Position numbers and translations under genes: made by a program. Source: Marinitoga piezophila KA3 (GTDB lineage: Bacteria > Thermotogota > Thermotogae > Petrotogales > Petrotogaceae). Taken from it: a DNA stretch of 64,000 nt. The stretch lies in assembly GCF_000255135.1 (NCBI RefSeq), contig NC_016751.1:248001-312000 (forward strand). Direction: 5' to 3'. The notes under the pieces are model-generated. The model did not search any database. It was not told the origin of the DNA and worked only from the letters and a program-made list of their open reading frames with translations. Positions 36,851 to 46,441 of the stretch are shown in pieces (positions within the stretch are counted from its first letter, which is position 1; every line of letters starts with the position of its first letter).

Positions 36851-37507
36851 ATGAAAGTATATAGAATCTATATTTCAAGTTGGACAGCATCATTTAGATA
36901 TCCTAATTTAATCAGTGGTTTTCAACCAACTTTATTAGTACCACCGTTTTCAACAATAAATGGACTTATCTCATCTGCAAAAGGAGATTATTTTATACCT
37001 CAAAAAGAGAAGATAGGATATGTTTTTAGAGCTAAATCAAAAAATATAGATCTTGAAACCATATATCAAATGGAAAAATCTCTTAAAAATATAAAATCGA
37101 ATGTCATAAAAAGAGAGTTTTTAGTAGAAGCTGAATTGTTTTTATATACAGATAGTAAAGTTATTGCTGGATACTTTTTAAAACCAAAATATCAATTATT
37201 ATTGGGCCGCTCAAGTGATTTGGCGACAGTTAAAAATATTGATGAAATAGAAATTGAAGAAAAAAATAATTTAAAAAATTTGAAAGGAACAATTATACCT
37301 TTAAAATATGGTATAATGCCAGGAGTTATCCATGCTTTACCTAAATATTTTTCAAATACTATTCCAAGAAAGAATATAGGAACTCAACCATATTGTATTT
37401 TAGACTGGAATTATAAGCAGGAAGAAATTACAATACATGCTTTGGGTTTTTCAGATTATGACAAAAAATTAAAAATAGATTGGGATGTTTACTGGCAAGA
37501 ACCATAA
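36851..37507 (+). CDS. cas5: Cas5 Cascade subunit (Cas5t type)
   Basis: 218 residues. The N-terminus YRIYISSWTASFRYPNLISGFQPTLLVPPFSTINGLISSAKGDYF is the Cas5 RRM with the PP-S-x-x-G-L signature after the first strand. Cas5 caps the 5' handle of the crRNA. Because Cas6 is separate, this Cas5 need not be catalytic. It follows cas7 by 2 nt; a 50-nt gap with a short ATCGC/GCGAT repeat separates it from cas3. Confidence 0.88.
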   Translation: MKVYRIYISSWTASFRYPNLISGFQPTLLVPPFSTINGLISSAKGDYFIPQKEKIGYVFRAKSKNIDLETIYQMEKSLKNIKSNVIKREFLVEAELFLYTDSKVIAGYFLKPKYQLLLGRSSDLATVKNIDEIEIEEKNNLKNLKGTIIPLKYGIMPGVIHALPKYFSNTIPRKNIGTQPYCILDWNYKQEEITIHALGFSDYDKKLKIDWDVYWQEP

Positions 37508-37557
37508 ATAACATCGCTTGCACATATAGGCGATATTATAAAAGTGAGGTATTTGAT

Positions 37558-39909
37558 ATGAAATCAGTCAAATCAAATGAAAATTTGATATTAGCAAAAT
37601 CTGACGGAACAACTCTTTTAGAACATATTGAAGATAATATTGTAATATTAAATAATTTAAAAAGAATGTTACCATTATTACCCAAAATAACTAAACTCGA
37701 TAATTTTTGGGATATTCTTTTTTCTACAATTTTTTTTCATGATTTTGGAAAAATTCATAAAGAATTTCAAAAGTATATAAAAGGAGAAAAAAATTTATGG
37801 ACAAAACAAAGACATGAGATTTATTCAATACCATTTATAGATAAACTTAATCTGGATGAAAGATATATAAAACTTATAAAAAAAGTTATATTATCTCATC
37901 ATAAGTCGTTTTATGAACTAAAATATAATTATCTTAAAAGCAAAGAAGATCTGGAATATGAATATGAACTTAATTGGAAAAATAAAACGAAATTTCATCC
38001 GCAAGATTATGAAGGAAATCTAAAGTATAACTTTGATAAAAAAGTAATTGATTTTTATATAAAAAAATTCGACGAACTTGCGAAAAAATACCATATATCA
38101 GTTCAATTAAAAAACGAGAAAATCAAAATTAATAATATAAGAAATCCTATTGAGGAGTTTGCATATAATTTAGAAAAATATAATAAAGAAGAATATTTAC
38201 AGCATCTTTTATTATGGGGAAGTTTAAAAATTTGTGATCATCTTGGATCTGCGAAAATCATAGAAATCTATATGTTTGAAGAAAAACATTTTGTTTTTTT
38301 AGATGAAATGAAAAGAAAGATAGAATTTTATGATCATCAAAAGAAGTGTTTTTCTATTAAAGGTTCATGCTTGTTAATTGCACCTACAGGTTCAGGTAAA
38401 ACTGAATCTGCTATAGGATGGGTAAAAACACAACTTGAAAATAAACAGGGTAGGGTATTTTATGTTTTGCCTTATACAGCATCAATAAATGCAATGCATA
38501 AGAGATTAATAAAAAATATGGATAGAAGTGCTTCAAAAATATCAAATATAATAGGTATTTTGCATGGTAATATATCTCATTATATTTCAATTTATTTTGA
38601 AGAAGGTATTACTAAAAATGAAAATTCTATTAGAAATAAAAAAATAAAAAAGATTATAAAACAATATAAAAATTTACTTTCCCCCCTAATTGTGTGTACA
38701 CCTTTTCAACTTTTAAAGTATTTCTATGGAGTTAAAGGTTTTGAAAAGGGCTTTGTTTTTTTCTCTGGTGCAAAACTTATTTTTGATGAAATACATGCTT
38801 ATGATATAGTTACATTTGCACAAATTGTTGTAATGCTTGAGGTTTTAAAAAAGGATTTTTTATGTGATGTTATGATAATGACAGCTACAATTCCTACTTT
38901 TATGCAAAATATCCTTGCTGAGCGATTGAATATTGATAATATTATTACTGCTGATAAAAAATTTGTTGAAAAATTGAAAAGACATAAAATAAAAATAGTT
39001 GATAAAAATATATTTGATTTTATTGATAGTAATTTCCGTAAAATAATAAATAATCACAATAAAATTATTTTAGTTTGTAATACAGTTGAACAATCGCAAA
39101 AAGTTTATATGAAAGTTAGAGATATGAATATTTGTTCTGATAATGAAATTGTACTTATTCATGGAAGATTTAATCAACATGATAGGAATGATAAAGAAAA
39201 AGCTATTTACAACCAAAAAACTAAAATTCTTATAGGTACTCAAACAATTGAAGTAAGTCTTGATATAGATTATGATGTTATGATTACTGAACCAGCTCCT
39301 ATCGATGCGTTATTACAAAGATTTGGAAGAGTTAATAGAAATTCTAAAAAGAAACCAGCACCTGTTTATATTTGTAGAAAGGGTGGAGAGTATGATCACT
39401 ATATTTATCCTATTAATAAAATAGAAAAAACTTTAGAAGTTCTTAATGATGTAGATATACTTTGTGAAAAAAACATTGGTAATTTGATTGATGAAGTTTA
39501 TCCAAATTGGAACGATTTTGAGAAAAAAGAATTTGAAGATACTGTTTCTTTATTCAGAAATTCATTAAAAAGTCTTCAGCCATTTTCGGATACAAAAGAA
39601 ACAGAGGAATTTTATTATAGTAAATTTACAAATATTAAAGTTTTACCTGCTTGTTATTATTCAAAATATATTAATCTTATGGAATTATATAATTTTATTG
39701 AAGCTGAGAAACTCTTGGTAAATATAAATAGAAATTTTTTTTATAAGTATATAAAAGAAGGGAAAATTGAAAAAAGAGAGTTGGTTTTGTCTGAAGATGA
39801 AAAAATATTAAAAAAACATTCTTTTTATATTATTAAATGCAAATATAATTCGGAAGTTGGTCTTATAAATGAATATGAAGAAATAAAACATGATATAAAT
39901 TTTATATAG
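37558..39909 (+). CDS. cas3: CRISPR helicase/nuclease Cas3
   Basis: 783 residues from the ATG at 37558, with GTGAGGT upstream; an upstream extension overlapping cas5 lacks a ribosome site. HD nuclease domain first (FFHDFGKIHKEFQKY; LSHHKSFYEL; the metal-binding His and Asp are present), then the SF2 helicase: LIAPTGSGKTESAIGW (Walker A), LIFDEIHAYD (DExH), VMIMTATIP (motif III) and LQRFGRVNRN (motif VI). It degrades the target DNA after Cascade binding. No frameshift or missing motif. Confidence 0.94.
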   Translation: MKSVKSNENLILAKSDGTTLLEHIEDNIVILNNLKRMLPLLPKITKLDNFWDILFSTIFFHDFGKIHKEFQKYIKGEKNLWTKQRHEIYSIPFIDKLNLDERYIKLIKKVILSHHKSFYELKYNYLKSKEDLEYEYELNWKNKTKFHPQDYEGNLKYNFDKKVIDFYIKKFDELAKKYHISVQLKNEKIKINNIRNPIEEFAYNLEKYNKEEYLQHLLLWGSLKICDHLGSAKIIEIYMFEEKHFVFLDEMKRKIEFYDHQKKCFSIKGSCLLIAPTGSGKTESAIGWVKTQLENKQGRVFYVLPYTASINAMHKRLIKNMDRSASKISNIIGILHGNISHYISIYFEEGITKNENSIRNKKIKKIIKQYKNLLSPLIVCTPFQLLKYFYGVKGFEKGFVFFSGAKLIFDEIHAYDIVTFAQIVVMLEVLKKDFLCDVMIMTATIPTFMQNILAERLNIDNIITADKKFVEKLKRHKIKIVDKNIFDFIDSNFRKIINNHNKIILVCNTVEQSQKVYMKVRDMNICSDNEIVLIHGRFNQHDRNDKEKAIYNQKTKILIGTQTIEVSLDIDYDVMITEPAPIDALLQRFGRVNRNSKKKPAPVYICRKGGEYDHYIYPINKIEKTLEVLNDVDILCEKNIGNLIDEVYPNWNDFEKKEFEDTVSLFRNSLKSLQPFSDTKETEEFYYSKFTNIKVLPACYYSKYINLMELYNFIEAEKLLVNINRNFFYKYIKEGKIEKRELVLSEDEKILKKHSFYIIKCKYNSEVGLINEYEEIKHDINFI

Positions 39910-39991
39910 TTTAATATTAAATATGAAATTAGTCTTTTCACAAATAAACGATTTTATCAAAACAGAAAAAATCAAGGGAGTATGATTTTAT

Positions 39992-40495
39992 TTGAAAAAT
40001 AAAATAAAAATATATGGCAGTTTAATACAATCATATTTTATCTGTAAAAGACAAACATGGCTACTTGCTCATCAATTGATTGGTGAGCAAGATAATATGT
40101 TTATAGAAATAGGAAGATTTATAGCAGAAAAAAGTTATCAAAATACGAAGAAAGAAATTAAAATTGATGGCGGAATAATAGACTTCATAAAAAAAGAAAA
40201 TGGAAAAACAATAGTTGCTGAAGTAAAAAAATCCTCTAAAAATATAAAAAGCGCAGAATATCAATTACTATTTTATCTAAAAAAATTAAAAGGGAAAATT
40301 GATATTCAATATGCGGAAATAAGAATTCCCGTTGAAAAAAAGATTATAAAAATTGAATTAACAGAAGAAAAAGAAAAAGAATTAGAGAAAATAGAAGAAG
40401 AAATTATAACCATAATTAATAAAGAATTACCTCCAATGCCAGAAAAAATAAAGTATTGTAAAACTTGTTCATATCAAAATTTTTGTTGGGGATGA
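39992..40495 (+). CDS. cas4: Cas4 exonuclease of the adaptation module
   Basis: 167 residues, TTG start with GGGAGTATGA upstream. RecB-type nuclease core: GGIIDFI, the E-x-K of VAEVKKSS and YQLLFYL. The four iron-sulfur cysteines are one near residue 20 (YFICKRQTW) and three at the C-terminus (YCKTCSYQNFCWG). Cas4 trims prespacers and selects PAMs with Cas1-Cas2. Separated from cas3 by 82 nt and from cas1 by 4 nt. Confidence 0.92.
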   Translation: MKNKIKIYGSLIQSYFICKRQTWLLAHQLIGEQDNMFIEIGRFIAEKSYQNTKKEIKIDGGIIDFIKKENGKTIVAEVKKSSKNIKSAEYQLLFYLKKLKGKIDIQYAEIRIPVEKKIIKIELTEEKEKELEKIEEEIITIINKELPPMPEKIKYCKTCSYQNFCWG

Positions 40496-40499
40496 AAAA

Positions 40500-41495
40500 A
40501 TGAAAGAGACCATATATATATTTAGTAGTGGCGAATTAAAAAGAAAAGATAATTCAATAGTTTTTATAACTTCTGACAACAAAAAAAGATACATACCTAT
40601 TGAAAATTTAAAAGAAATATTGATTTTTGGAGAAGTAAATATTACTAAAAAAACGCTTGAATTTTTAAGTCAAAAGGAAATAATAGTTTCATTTTATAAT
40701 TATTATGGATATTATATGGGAAGTTATTATCCTCGAGAGCATTATAATTCGGGATATATGATTTTAAAACAAGCTGAACATTATATAAATGAAATAAAAA
40801 GAAGCAAACTTGCAAAAAGTTTTGTAATAGGAGCAACAAAAAACTCCTTAAAAATTTTAAAATATTATAATCGTAGAGAAAAAAATCTTGAGGAATATAT
40901 AAAGAAGATAGAATCTCTTTTAATGAAATTAGAAAAGAAATCGAAAATTAAAGAAATTATGACAATTGAAGCAGAAATAAAAAAAGAGTATTATAAAACA
41001 TTTAAAATAATTATAGAAAATGAAGCTTTTGAATTTTCCAAAAGAAGCAAAAGACCTCCTGAAGATAGAATAAACGCATTGATAAGTTTTTCTAATTCTA
41101 TAATATATAATATGATTTTAAAAGAAATATATACAACTCATCTTGACCCAAGGATAGGTTATTTACATACTACAAATTTTAGAAGATTCACATTAAATCT
41201 TGATATAGCAGAAATATTTAAACCAGTAATAGGAGACAGAACAATATTTAATGTCATAAATAAAAAAATAATAAACGAAAAACATTTTGAAACTGGAATA
41301 AGTGGAGTCTTTTTGAACAACAAAGGAAAACAAAAATTTCTTGAAAAATTAGAAGAAAGATTAAAACAAACAATAAAACATTATAAATTAAATAAAAGAG
41401 TAAGCTATAGATATCTAATAAAAATAGAATTATATAAACTTGAAAAACACTTAATTGGAGAAGAAGAATACAAACCTTTTGTAATGGAGTGGTAA
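40500..41495 (+). CDS. cas1: CRISPR integrase Cas1 (type I-B)
   Basis: 331 residues. N-terminal beta domain (YIFSSGELKRKDNSIVF; ENLKEILIFGEVNI), then the helical catalytic domain; expected metal ligands are Glu in MTIEAEIKKEYY, His in YLHTTNFRRF and Asp in LNLDIAEIFKPVIGD. Integrates spacers with Cas2. Its stop precedes the Cas2 start by 2 nt. Confidence 0.94.
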   Translation: MKETIYIFSSGELKRKDNSIVFITSDNKKRYIPIENLKEILIFGEVNITKKTLEFLSQKEIIVSFYNYYGYYMGSYYPREHYNSGYMILKQAEHYINEIKRSKLAKSFVIGATKNSLKILKYYNRREKNLEEYIKKIESLLMKLEKKSKIKEIMTIEAEIKKEYYKTFKIIIENEAFEFSKRSKRPPEDRINALISFSNSIIYNMILKEIYTTHLDPRIGYLHTTNFRRFTLNLDIAEIFKPVIGDRTIFNVINKKIINEKHFETGISGVFLNNKGKQKFLEKLEERLKQTIKHYKLNKRVSYRYLIKIELYKLEKHLIGEEEYKPFVMEW

Positions 41496-41497
41496 AT

Positions 41498-41758
41498 ATG
41501 TTTGTAATATTATATTATGATGCAAATGAAAAAAGAGTATCAAAATTTTTGAAAGTATGTCGAAAATATTTAACTTGGGTGCAAAATTCAGTTTTTGAGG
41601 GTGAAATTACAAAAGCAAATCTGGAAAAACTAAAATATGAATTAAAAACAAAGGTTAAAGATAACGATTCTATAATAATATATGAATTTAGAAGTATGAA
41701 TTATAGTAAAAGAGAAGTAATAGGAATTGATAAAAAAGAAAATAATAAATTTATATAA
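41498..41758 (+). CDS. cas2: CRISPR protein Cas2
   Basis: 86 residues from the ATG at 41498, with GGAGTGG in the end of cas1 as ribosome site. Ferredoxin fold: FVILYYDANEKRVSKFLKVCRKYLTWVQNSVFEGE, with the conserved Asp after the first strand, and SIIIYEFRS. Structural partner of Cas1. Ends the cas operon 45 nt before a terminator. Confidence 0.94.
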   Translation: MFVILYYDANEKRVSKFLKVCRKYLTWVQNSVFEGEITKANLEKLKYELKTKVKDNDSIIIYEFRSMNYSKREVIGIDKKENNKFI

Positions 41759-41802
41759 GATTCTGTCGATATGGAATAATCAGTAAAATACAGGAATTAG
41801 AC

Positions 41803-41825
41803 CGAAATTTTAATTTCGTTTTTGT
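41803..41825 (+). terminator. Intrinsic terminator after cas2
   Basis: CGAAATT (41803-41809) and AATTTCG (41812-41818), or a slightly shorter stem with a larger loop, followed by TTTTTG. It separates the cas operon from the CRISPR leader. Confidence 0.6.
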
Positions 41826-41918
41826 AAAAAAAAATGACAAATAGAAAATTAAATAAAAAAATATGATATAATTCATCTATAATAATTATATTAATTAAGA
41901 AACTATAAAAAAATTACT
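41826..41918 (+). promoter_or_regulatory. CRISPR leader with extended -10 promoter
   Basis: AT-rich stretch between cas2 and the first repeat. An extended -10, TGATATAAT (41864-41872), would start pre-crRNA about 40 nt before the first repeat; no good -35 is visible. Its place next to cas2 and the decay of repeats at the other end make this the leader side. Confidence 0.65.
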
Positions 41919-42802
41919 CTTTCTACAGTACCTATAAGGAATTGAAATCTTAATAATTCAACAATTACGTCGTCTTTCTTCTATGCTTTCTACAGTACCT
42001 ATAAGGAATTGAAATCGATGCTATAATTGAAGTTGTTTGTTCGTTTTCTCCGCTTTCTACAGTACCTATAAGGAATTGAAATCAGTCTCATGATAGCGTT
42101 ACTTATGGTGGAATTAACTTTCTACAGTACCTATAAGGAATTGAAATGATGGATAGGAAAAGATAAAATATATAACTTCTTACCTTTCTACAGTACCTAT
42201 AAGGAATTGAAATTCTGTTAATCTAAATTGATATGCTTTTTTAAATTCTTCTTTCTACAGTACCTATAAGGAATTGAAATAATTTTTTAAGAACTTTTTT
42301 ATTGGTATCTAATGCATGCTTTCTACAGTACCTATAAGGAATTGAAATAATATTTCAACAGCTTCAAACATGAGCTTTTTAAATAACTTTCTACAGTACC
42401 TATAAGGAATTGAAATCGGTTATACAGTTGTTAGTGAGGGAGTGGAATTGATGCTTTCTACAGTACCTATAAGGAATTGAAATATACCAATTAAGGAGGT
42501 TGTTTAATCATGTTATTTGACTTTCTACAGTACCTATAAGGAATTGAAATCCTCACTTCAAAATAATTTTATGATTTTCAATTTTTCCCACTTTCTACAG
42601 TACCTATAAGGAATTGAAATAAAATCCAGCTGTTTTGGATGAAATAGAGGAAACACTTTCTACAGTACCTATAAGGAATTGAAATCAAGATGATGATTTA
42701 ATGAATCAAGTTCCAACAATACTTTCTACAGTACCTATAAGGAATTGAAATAGAAATTGAAAATTTAAACTTAGAAGCAAATTTAACTTTCTACAGTACC
42801 TA
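41919..42802 (+). CRISPR. CRISPR array, leader-side part (13 full repeats plus half of the 14th)
   Basis: 30-nt repeats beginning CTTTCTACAG and ending AAGGAATTGAAAT, at 41919, 41986, 42053, 42118, 42184, 42251, 42319, 42387, 42454, 42521, 42591, 42656 and 42722, all identical. Spacers are 35-40 nt. The 14th repeat starts at 42787 and is cut after CTA at 42802 by an IS3-family element. The ATTGAAAT end would be the 8-nt crRNA 5' handle, so transcription is rightward. The spacer at 42484-42520 contains AAGGAGGTTGTTTAATCATG, a translation start region, as expected for a mobile-element protospacer. Confidence 0.98.
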
Positions 42803-42862
42803 TGCACTTACCCCAAATTAGTGGACAGCCTGAGTTTAACCTAAAAAAATAGCATTTTAAGC

Positions 42863-44564
42863 GGTAGTATAATAAAAAGTGTGTAAATAAAAAAATAGAA
42901 AAATAAAAAGAATGAATATGTGAAAAAAAGAAGCCCAGTAGTGTGGTGAAAGAGAAAGGGGATTTTGAAAAAAAGGTTACATGGGGGGATAGTAATGCCG
43001 AGAAAAAGAAAAGAGGAAAATGAACAGATTCTTGGCAATGTGGATAGGAATTTCATAAAACAATATATAAAAGAAAATGGAATTAAGGATTGGAATGATG
43101 TTGAGGATATAAGCAAAAAGCTTGTAAAAATAATGCTTGAAGAAATGTTGAAAGCAGAAATGGATTATGAACTTGGATATGAAAAGTATTCCAGAAAACC
43201 TGAGGATAACGATAATTATCGAAATGGTTATTCTAAAAAAACTGTAATAACTAAAAATGGTGAGATGGAATTAACAGTTCCAAGGGATAGGAATGGAGAA
43301 TTTGAACCACAAATTGTTAAAAAGAGACAAAGACATATTTCTGTTATTGAGGATTTGGTATTATCGCTATATTCAAAAGGATTAAGTGTCAGGGATATTA
43401 GAGACCATATTAAAGAAATATATGATGTGGAAGTTTCTCCAGAGAAAATCAGTATGATTACTAATTCTGTAATGCCTTTAATAAATGATTGGAGAAATAG
43501 ACCTTTGGAAGAGATATATGCTATTGTATATCTGGACGCTTCATTTTATTCAGTAAAAGAAGATGGTGTTGTTAAAAGAAAGGCTATATATAACGTCATA
43601 GGTATTAATCTTGATGGATATAAGGATATCCTTGGTATATACATAGAAAAAACTGAATCCTCAAGATTCTGGATGAATGTCTTGAATGATTTAAAAGCCA
43701 GAGGTGTTAAAAGATATTTTAATCGCTTCTGTTGATGGGTTAAATGGTTTTGTTGATGCAATCCATACCGCTTTCCCTAATGCTGAAGTTCAAATGTGTA
43801 TTGTCCATCAATTGAGAAATACATTTAAATATGTCCCTCATAAGCATAGAAAAGCTGTTGTTAAGGATTTAAAACCTATATATCAAGCTCCAAGTCTTGA
43901 AGCTGCTGAAGCTGCACTTGAAGATTTCGAAAAAAAATGGGGCGAAACTCACCCCTTGGCAGTACAAATATGGAAAATAATTGGGATAAATTATCAGCCT
44001 ATTTTAAATATTCAGAACCAATAAGAAGGCTGATATACACAACCAATCCAATAGAAAATGTTCATAGACAATTTAGAAAAATAACCAAAAACAAAAGCGT
44101 ATTTCCAACAGATGACTCATTGATAAAAGCAATATATTTTGCAGCAATGAGAATAACGGAAAAATGGACTACAAGAATTAGGGATTGGGGACAAATATTA
44201 AATGAGTTAAGAATATATTTTGGAGATGATAGAGTGCCTATTTACAGAACAAACGATTAAAAAGAAAATTCAAAATTCTGTATATATTAAACTTTGAAAA
44301 GTGAATATTTCTTAAAAGATTGCACTAAATTGTGCAAAAGGAGTGAAAACTCAAAAATTAGCTTCTTAAAAAACAAAAAGATTATTAAAAAAATTATTCA
44401 AACAATTTTTAATATCTCATTAAAAATTATAACTCTAATATTTTGATTTCACAAAGTATTGAATTTTCTTGAATTATTAAGAATAAACATCATATTTATT
44501 CCTAAACACAAATAATCTCTTATAACCAACTATAATTAATTTACACAGTATTTTGGATAGTCCC
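42863..44564 (+). mobile_element. IS256-family element nested in the IS3 element
   Basis: Terminal repeats are GGTAGTATAATAAAAAGTG at the left and, on the other strand from 44564, GGGACTATCCAAAATACTG, both running on into TGTAAAT; 21 of the first 29 positions agree. It is flanked by an 8-bp direct repeat TTTTAAGC (42855-42862 and 44565-44572), the IS256-type duplication. It landed across the stop codon end of the IS3 orfB, which the duplication preserved. 1702 bp is longer than usual because about 300 non-coding bases follow the transposase; they hold a TTGCAC/GTGCAA hairpin (near 44320) and nothing else I can name. Confidence 0.88.
42995..44260 (+). pseudogene. IS256-family transposase broken by two single-base frameshifts
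   Basis: Start at 42995 after GGGGGGATAGTA. The pieces join to a full transposase of about 420 residues. The DDE residues are all present: Asp in VYLDASFYSVKEDG, Asp in ASVDGLNGFVDAI and Glu in NPIENVHRQF. The frame breaks at 43709-43712, where AAAA should be AAA (...ARGVK then DILIASVDG), and again at 43974-43977, where AAAA should be AAAAA (...AVQIWK then NNWDKLSAYF). The two changes, +1 and -1, restore the original frame. Decay, sequencing error in A-runs or transcriptional slippage are all possible. Confidence 0.85.
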
Positions 44565-44566
44565 TT

Positions 44567-45298
44567 TTAAGCTATGTTACTTTTTTCTAACAATTTTAGA
44601 GCTTCATCTTCTTTTTCCTGTGGAGTCAGATAATTTATTGAACTGTGTATTCTTTTTCTGTTGTAGAATGATTCTATATACTCAAAGATTTTTATTTTTG
44701 CTTCTTCAAAGCTTTTATAGTTATTTACGTATATTTCTTCTTTTTTTATAATCGAATGAAATGATTCTATTTTTGCATTGTCATATGGTGTTCCTTTTTT
44801 GCTGTATGAATGTTGTATTCCTTTCTGTTTTAGTAAATCATTGAATTCTTTGCTTGTATATTGTGTTCCTAAATCACTATGAAATATTATTCCCTTTGTT
44901 TCTTTTACATTTATACAGGCATTTTTCAGCGCTGTTATTACTAATTCTTTATTCATTTTTTTGGAATATGAATATCCTATTATTTTATTTGTATGCATAT
45001 CCATTACACTTGCTAAATATGTCCAGCCTGTTCCGCGTATGTATATATAGGTTATATCTCCACACCATTTCTGATTTATTGATGTCGTTTCAAAATCCTG
45101 GTTTATTATATTTGGTAATTGTTTTATTTTTTCTTTTGTTTTATGATTTTTGAATTTCTTCGCTACTATTGATCTAATTTTTAGATTTCTCATCCGTTTT
45201 TGTACTGTTTTTATATTTACCTTTATATTTTTCTTTTCAAGCACTTTATGCATCTTTGGAGCTCCATAGCGTTTGTGGCTATCTATATATATTTCCAA
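44567..45298 (-). CDS. IS3-family transposase OrfB (catalytic part)
   Basis: 243 residues from the first ATG, but the frame continues upstream to about 45446 (IVRFIEKYKKYYPVKTICKVL...), so the real product is an OrfAB fusion made by -1 frameshifting near CGAAAAC at the end of orfA. The rve integrase core has Asp in WCGDITYI, Asp in FHSDLGTQY and Glu in AKIESFHSII. HTH_21-like region HKRYGAPKMHKVLEKK precedes it. The TAA stop lies inside the IS256 target duplication and is intact, so the element may still be active. Confidence 0.88.
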   Translation of the reverse strand: MEIYIDSHKRYGAPKMHKVLEKKNIKVNIKTVQKRMRNLKIRSIVAKKFKNHKTKEKIKQLPNIINQDFETTSINQKWCGDITYIYIRGTGWTYLASVMDMHTNKIIGYSYSKKMNKELVITALKNACINVKETKGIIFHSDLGTQYTSKEFNDLLKQKGIQHSYSKKGTPYDNAKIESFHSIIKKEEIYVNNYKSFEEAKIKIFEYIESFYNRKRIHSSINYLTPQEKEDEALKLLEKSNIA

Positions 45299-45444
45299 TA
45301 TACTTTTATCAAGTTTTTCATTAAATTTTGCTCTATTGCTTATTTTGTGATTTTTCGCTTTGTAATATGTGCTCCTTGGAAATTTTAGTACTTTACATAT
45401 TGTTTTTACTGGGTAATATTTTTTGTATTTTTCTATGAACCTTA

Positions 45445-45720
45445 CTATTTGTCTTGTTGTTTTCGTGCGAATATGGCTGTAGCTTTTTTTAATATTTCAT
45501 TCTCCATTCTTAATTGCTGCAGTTCCCTTTGCATTTTCTCATATTCTTTTTTGCTGATACCACCTTCTATTACCGGTTTGGATTCTTTTATCCACTTATA
45601 TATCGTTACATTGCTTATGCCATATTCGCGACTTAAATCATATACCTTTTTTCCCATTTCATGCAATTTCACTATTTGTTCTTTAAATTCGGCACTATAT
45701 CTTTTACCGTTCTTACTCAT
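45445..45720 (-). CDS. IS3-family transposase OrfA
   Basis: 91 residues: an HTH_Tnp_1 domain (KRYSAEFKEQIVKLHEMGKKVYDLSREYGISNVTIYKWI) followed by a leucine zipper-like coil (YEKMQRELQQLRMENEILKKATAIF). Binds the IS ends and regulates transposition. GAAGGTGACCAC precedes the ATG. orfB begins in the -1 frame over its last codons. Confidence 0.9.
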   Translation of the reverse strand: MSKNGKRYSAEFKEQIVKLHEMGKKVYDLSREYGISNVTIYKWIKESKPVIEGGISKKEYEKMQRELQQLRMENEILKKATAIFARKQQDK

Positions 45721-45797
45721 GTGGTCACCTTCTTTCTGGTTTTATTATACTATTCCTTTGTTAACTTTTCGGTGCCCACTTTTGTTGGTCAAATCCA

Positions 45798-46417
45798 CTA
45801 TAAGGAATTGAAATAAATCTTTGTTAAGCTGTTCGGCAATATCTAAATTTCTTTCTACAGTACCTATAAGGAATTGAAATAAGACTAACCAATAATAAGC
45901 TGGTAAATGTAAAGCTCTTTCTACAGTACCTATAAGGAATTGAAATCTGTCTGTAATTTTACCAAAACTTTCTGATGTATTATCCTTTCTACAGTACCTA
46001 TAAGGAATTGAAATTAAATTCTTGTTATATTAAATAATCCCTGTTTATATCTTTCTACAGTACCTATAAGGAATTGAAATACAACAATAAATCCTTTTAA
46101 GCCTGAAGGCACTCTTTTAACTTTCTACAGTACCTATAAGGAATTGAAATTAAAAATAAAAATTAAATTCTTTTGCATTTAACATACTTTCTACAGTACC
46201 TATAAGGAATTGAAATTTAAAAAAATTATCTCGTGAAAACGGAATGTATACACTTTCTACAGTACCTATAAGGAATTGAAACTTCACTGTCTGTCTCGTT
46301 ACTCCAACTTTTTCCGCGGTTTTTATCGTAACTATAAGGAATTGAAAACTAAAAATATTTTGCAACCAGGAAGTTAAATCAACAACTGTTTTTATCGTAA
46401 CTATAAGGAATTGAAAA
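45798..46417 (+). CRISPR. CRISPR array, trailer-side part (half repeat, 7 repeats, 2 variant repeats)
   Basis: Begins with the second half of the interrupted 14th repeat (45798-45814). Standard repeats follow at 45851, 45917, 45985, 46051, 46121, 46187 and 46253; the last of these ends in C instead of T. The final two, at 46319 and 46388, are identical to each other but differ from the rest: GTTTTTATCGTAA replaces CTTTCTACAGTAC, while CTATAAGGAATTGAAA is shared. Spacers are 36-40 nt. One spacer (46283-46318), read on the minus strand, encodes KVGVTRQTV, a helix-turn-helix pattern of a regulator. Confidence 0.95.
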
Positions 46418-46441
46418 AATAATTTTAAACATAAAATTAGG

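Larger units (their letters stand above)
42803..45797 (-). mobile_element. IS3-family element inserted in a CRISPR repeat
   Basis: Ends are TGCACTTACCCCAAATTAG (42803 on) and, on the other strand from 45797, TGGATTTGACCAACAAAAG, both continuing into GTGG-CA and GTTTAAC or GTTAAC, as IS3 terminal repeats do. The flanks carry a 3-bp duplication CTA (42800-42802 and 45798-45800), or 4 bp if CTAT. Removing the element and one CTA restores a perfect repeat. Total 2995 bp; without the nested IS256 element and its 8-bp duplication it is 1285 bp, a normal IS3 length. orfA and orfB lie on the minus strand. Confidence 0.9.

Noticed and set aside
43704-44260. Two separate small genes in the 3' half of the IS256 element
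   Set aside because: They are pieces of one transposase in shifted frames, with DDE residues spread over them.
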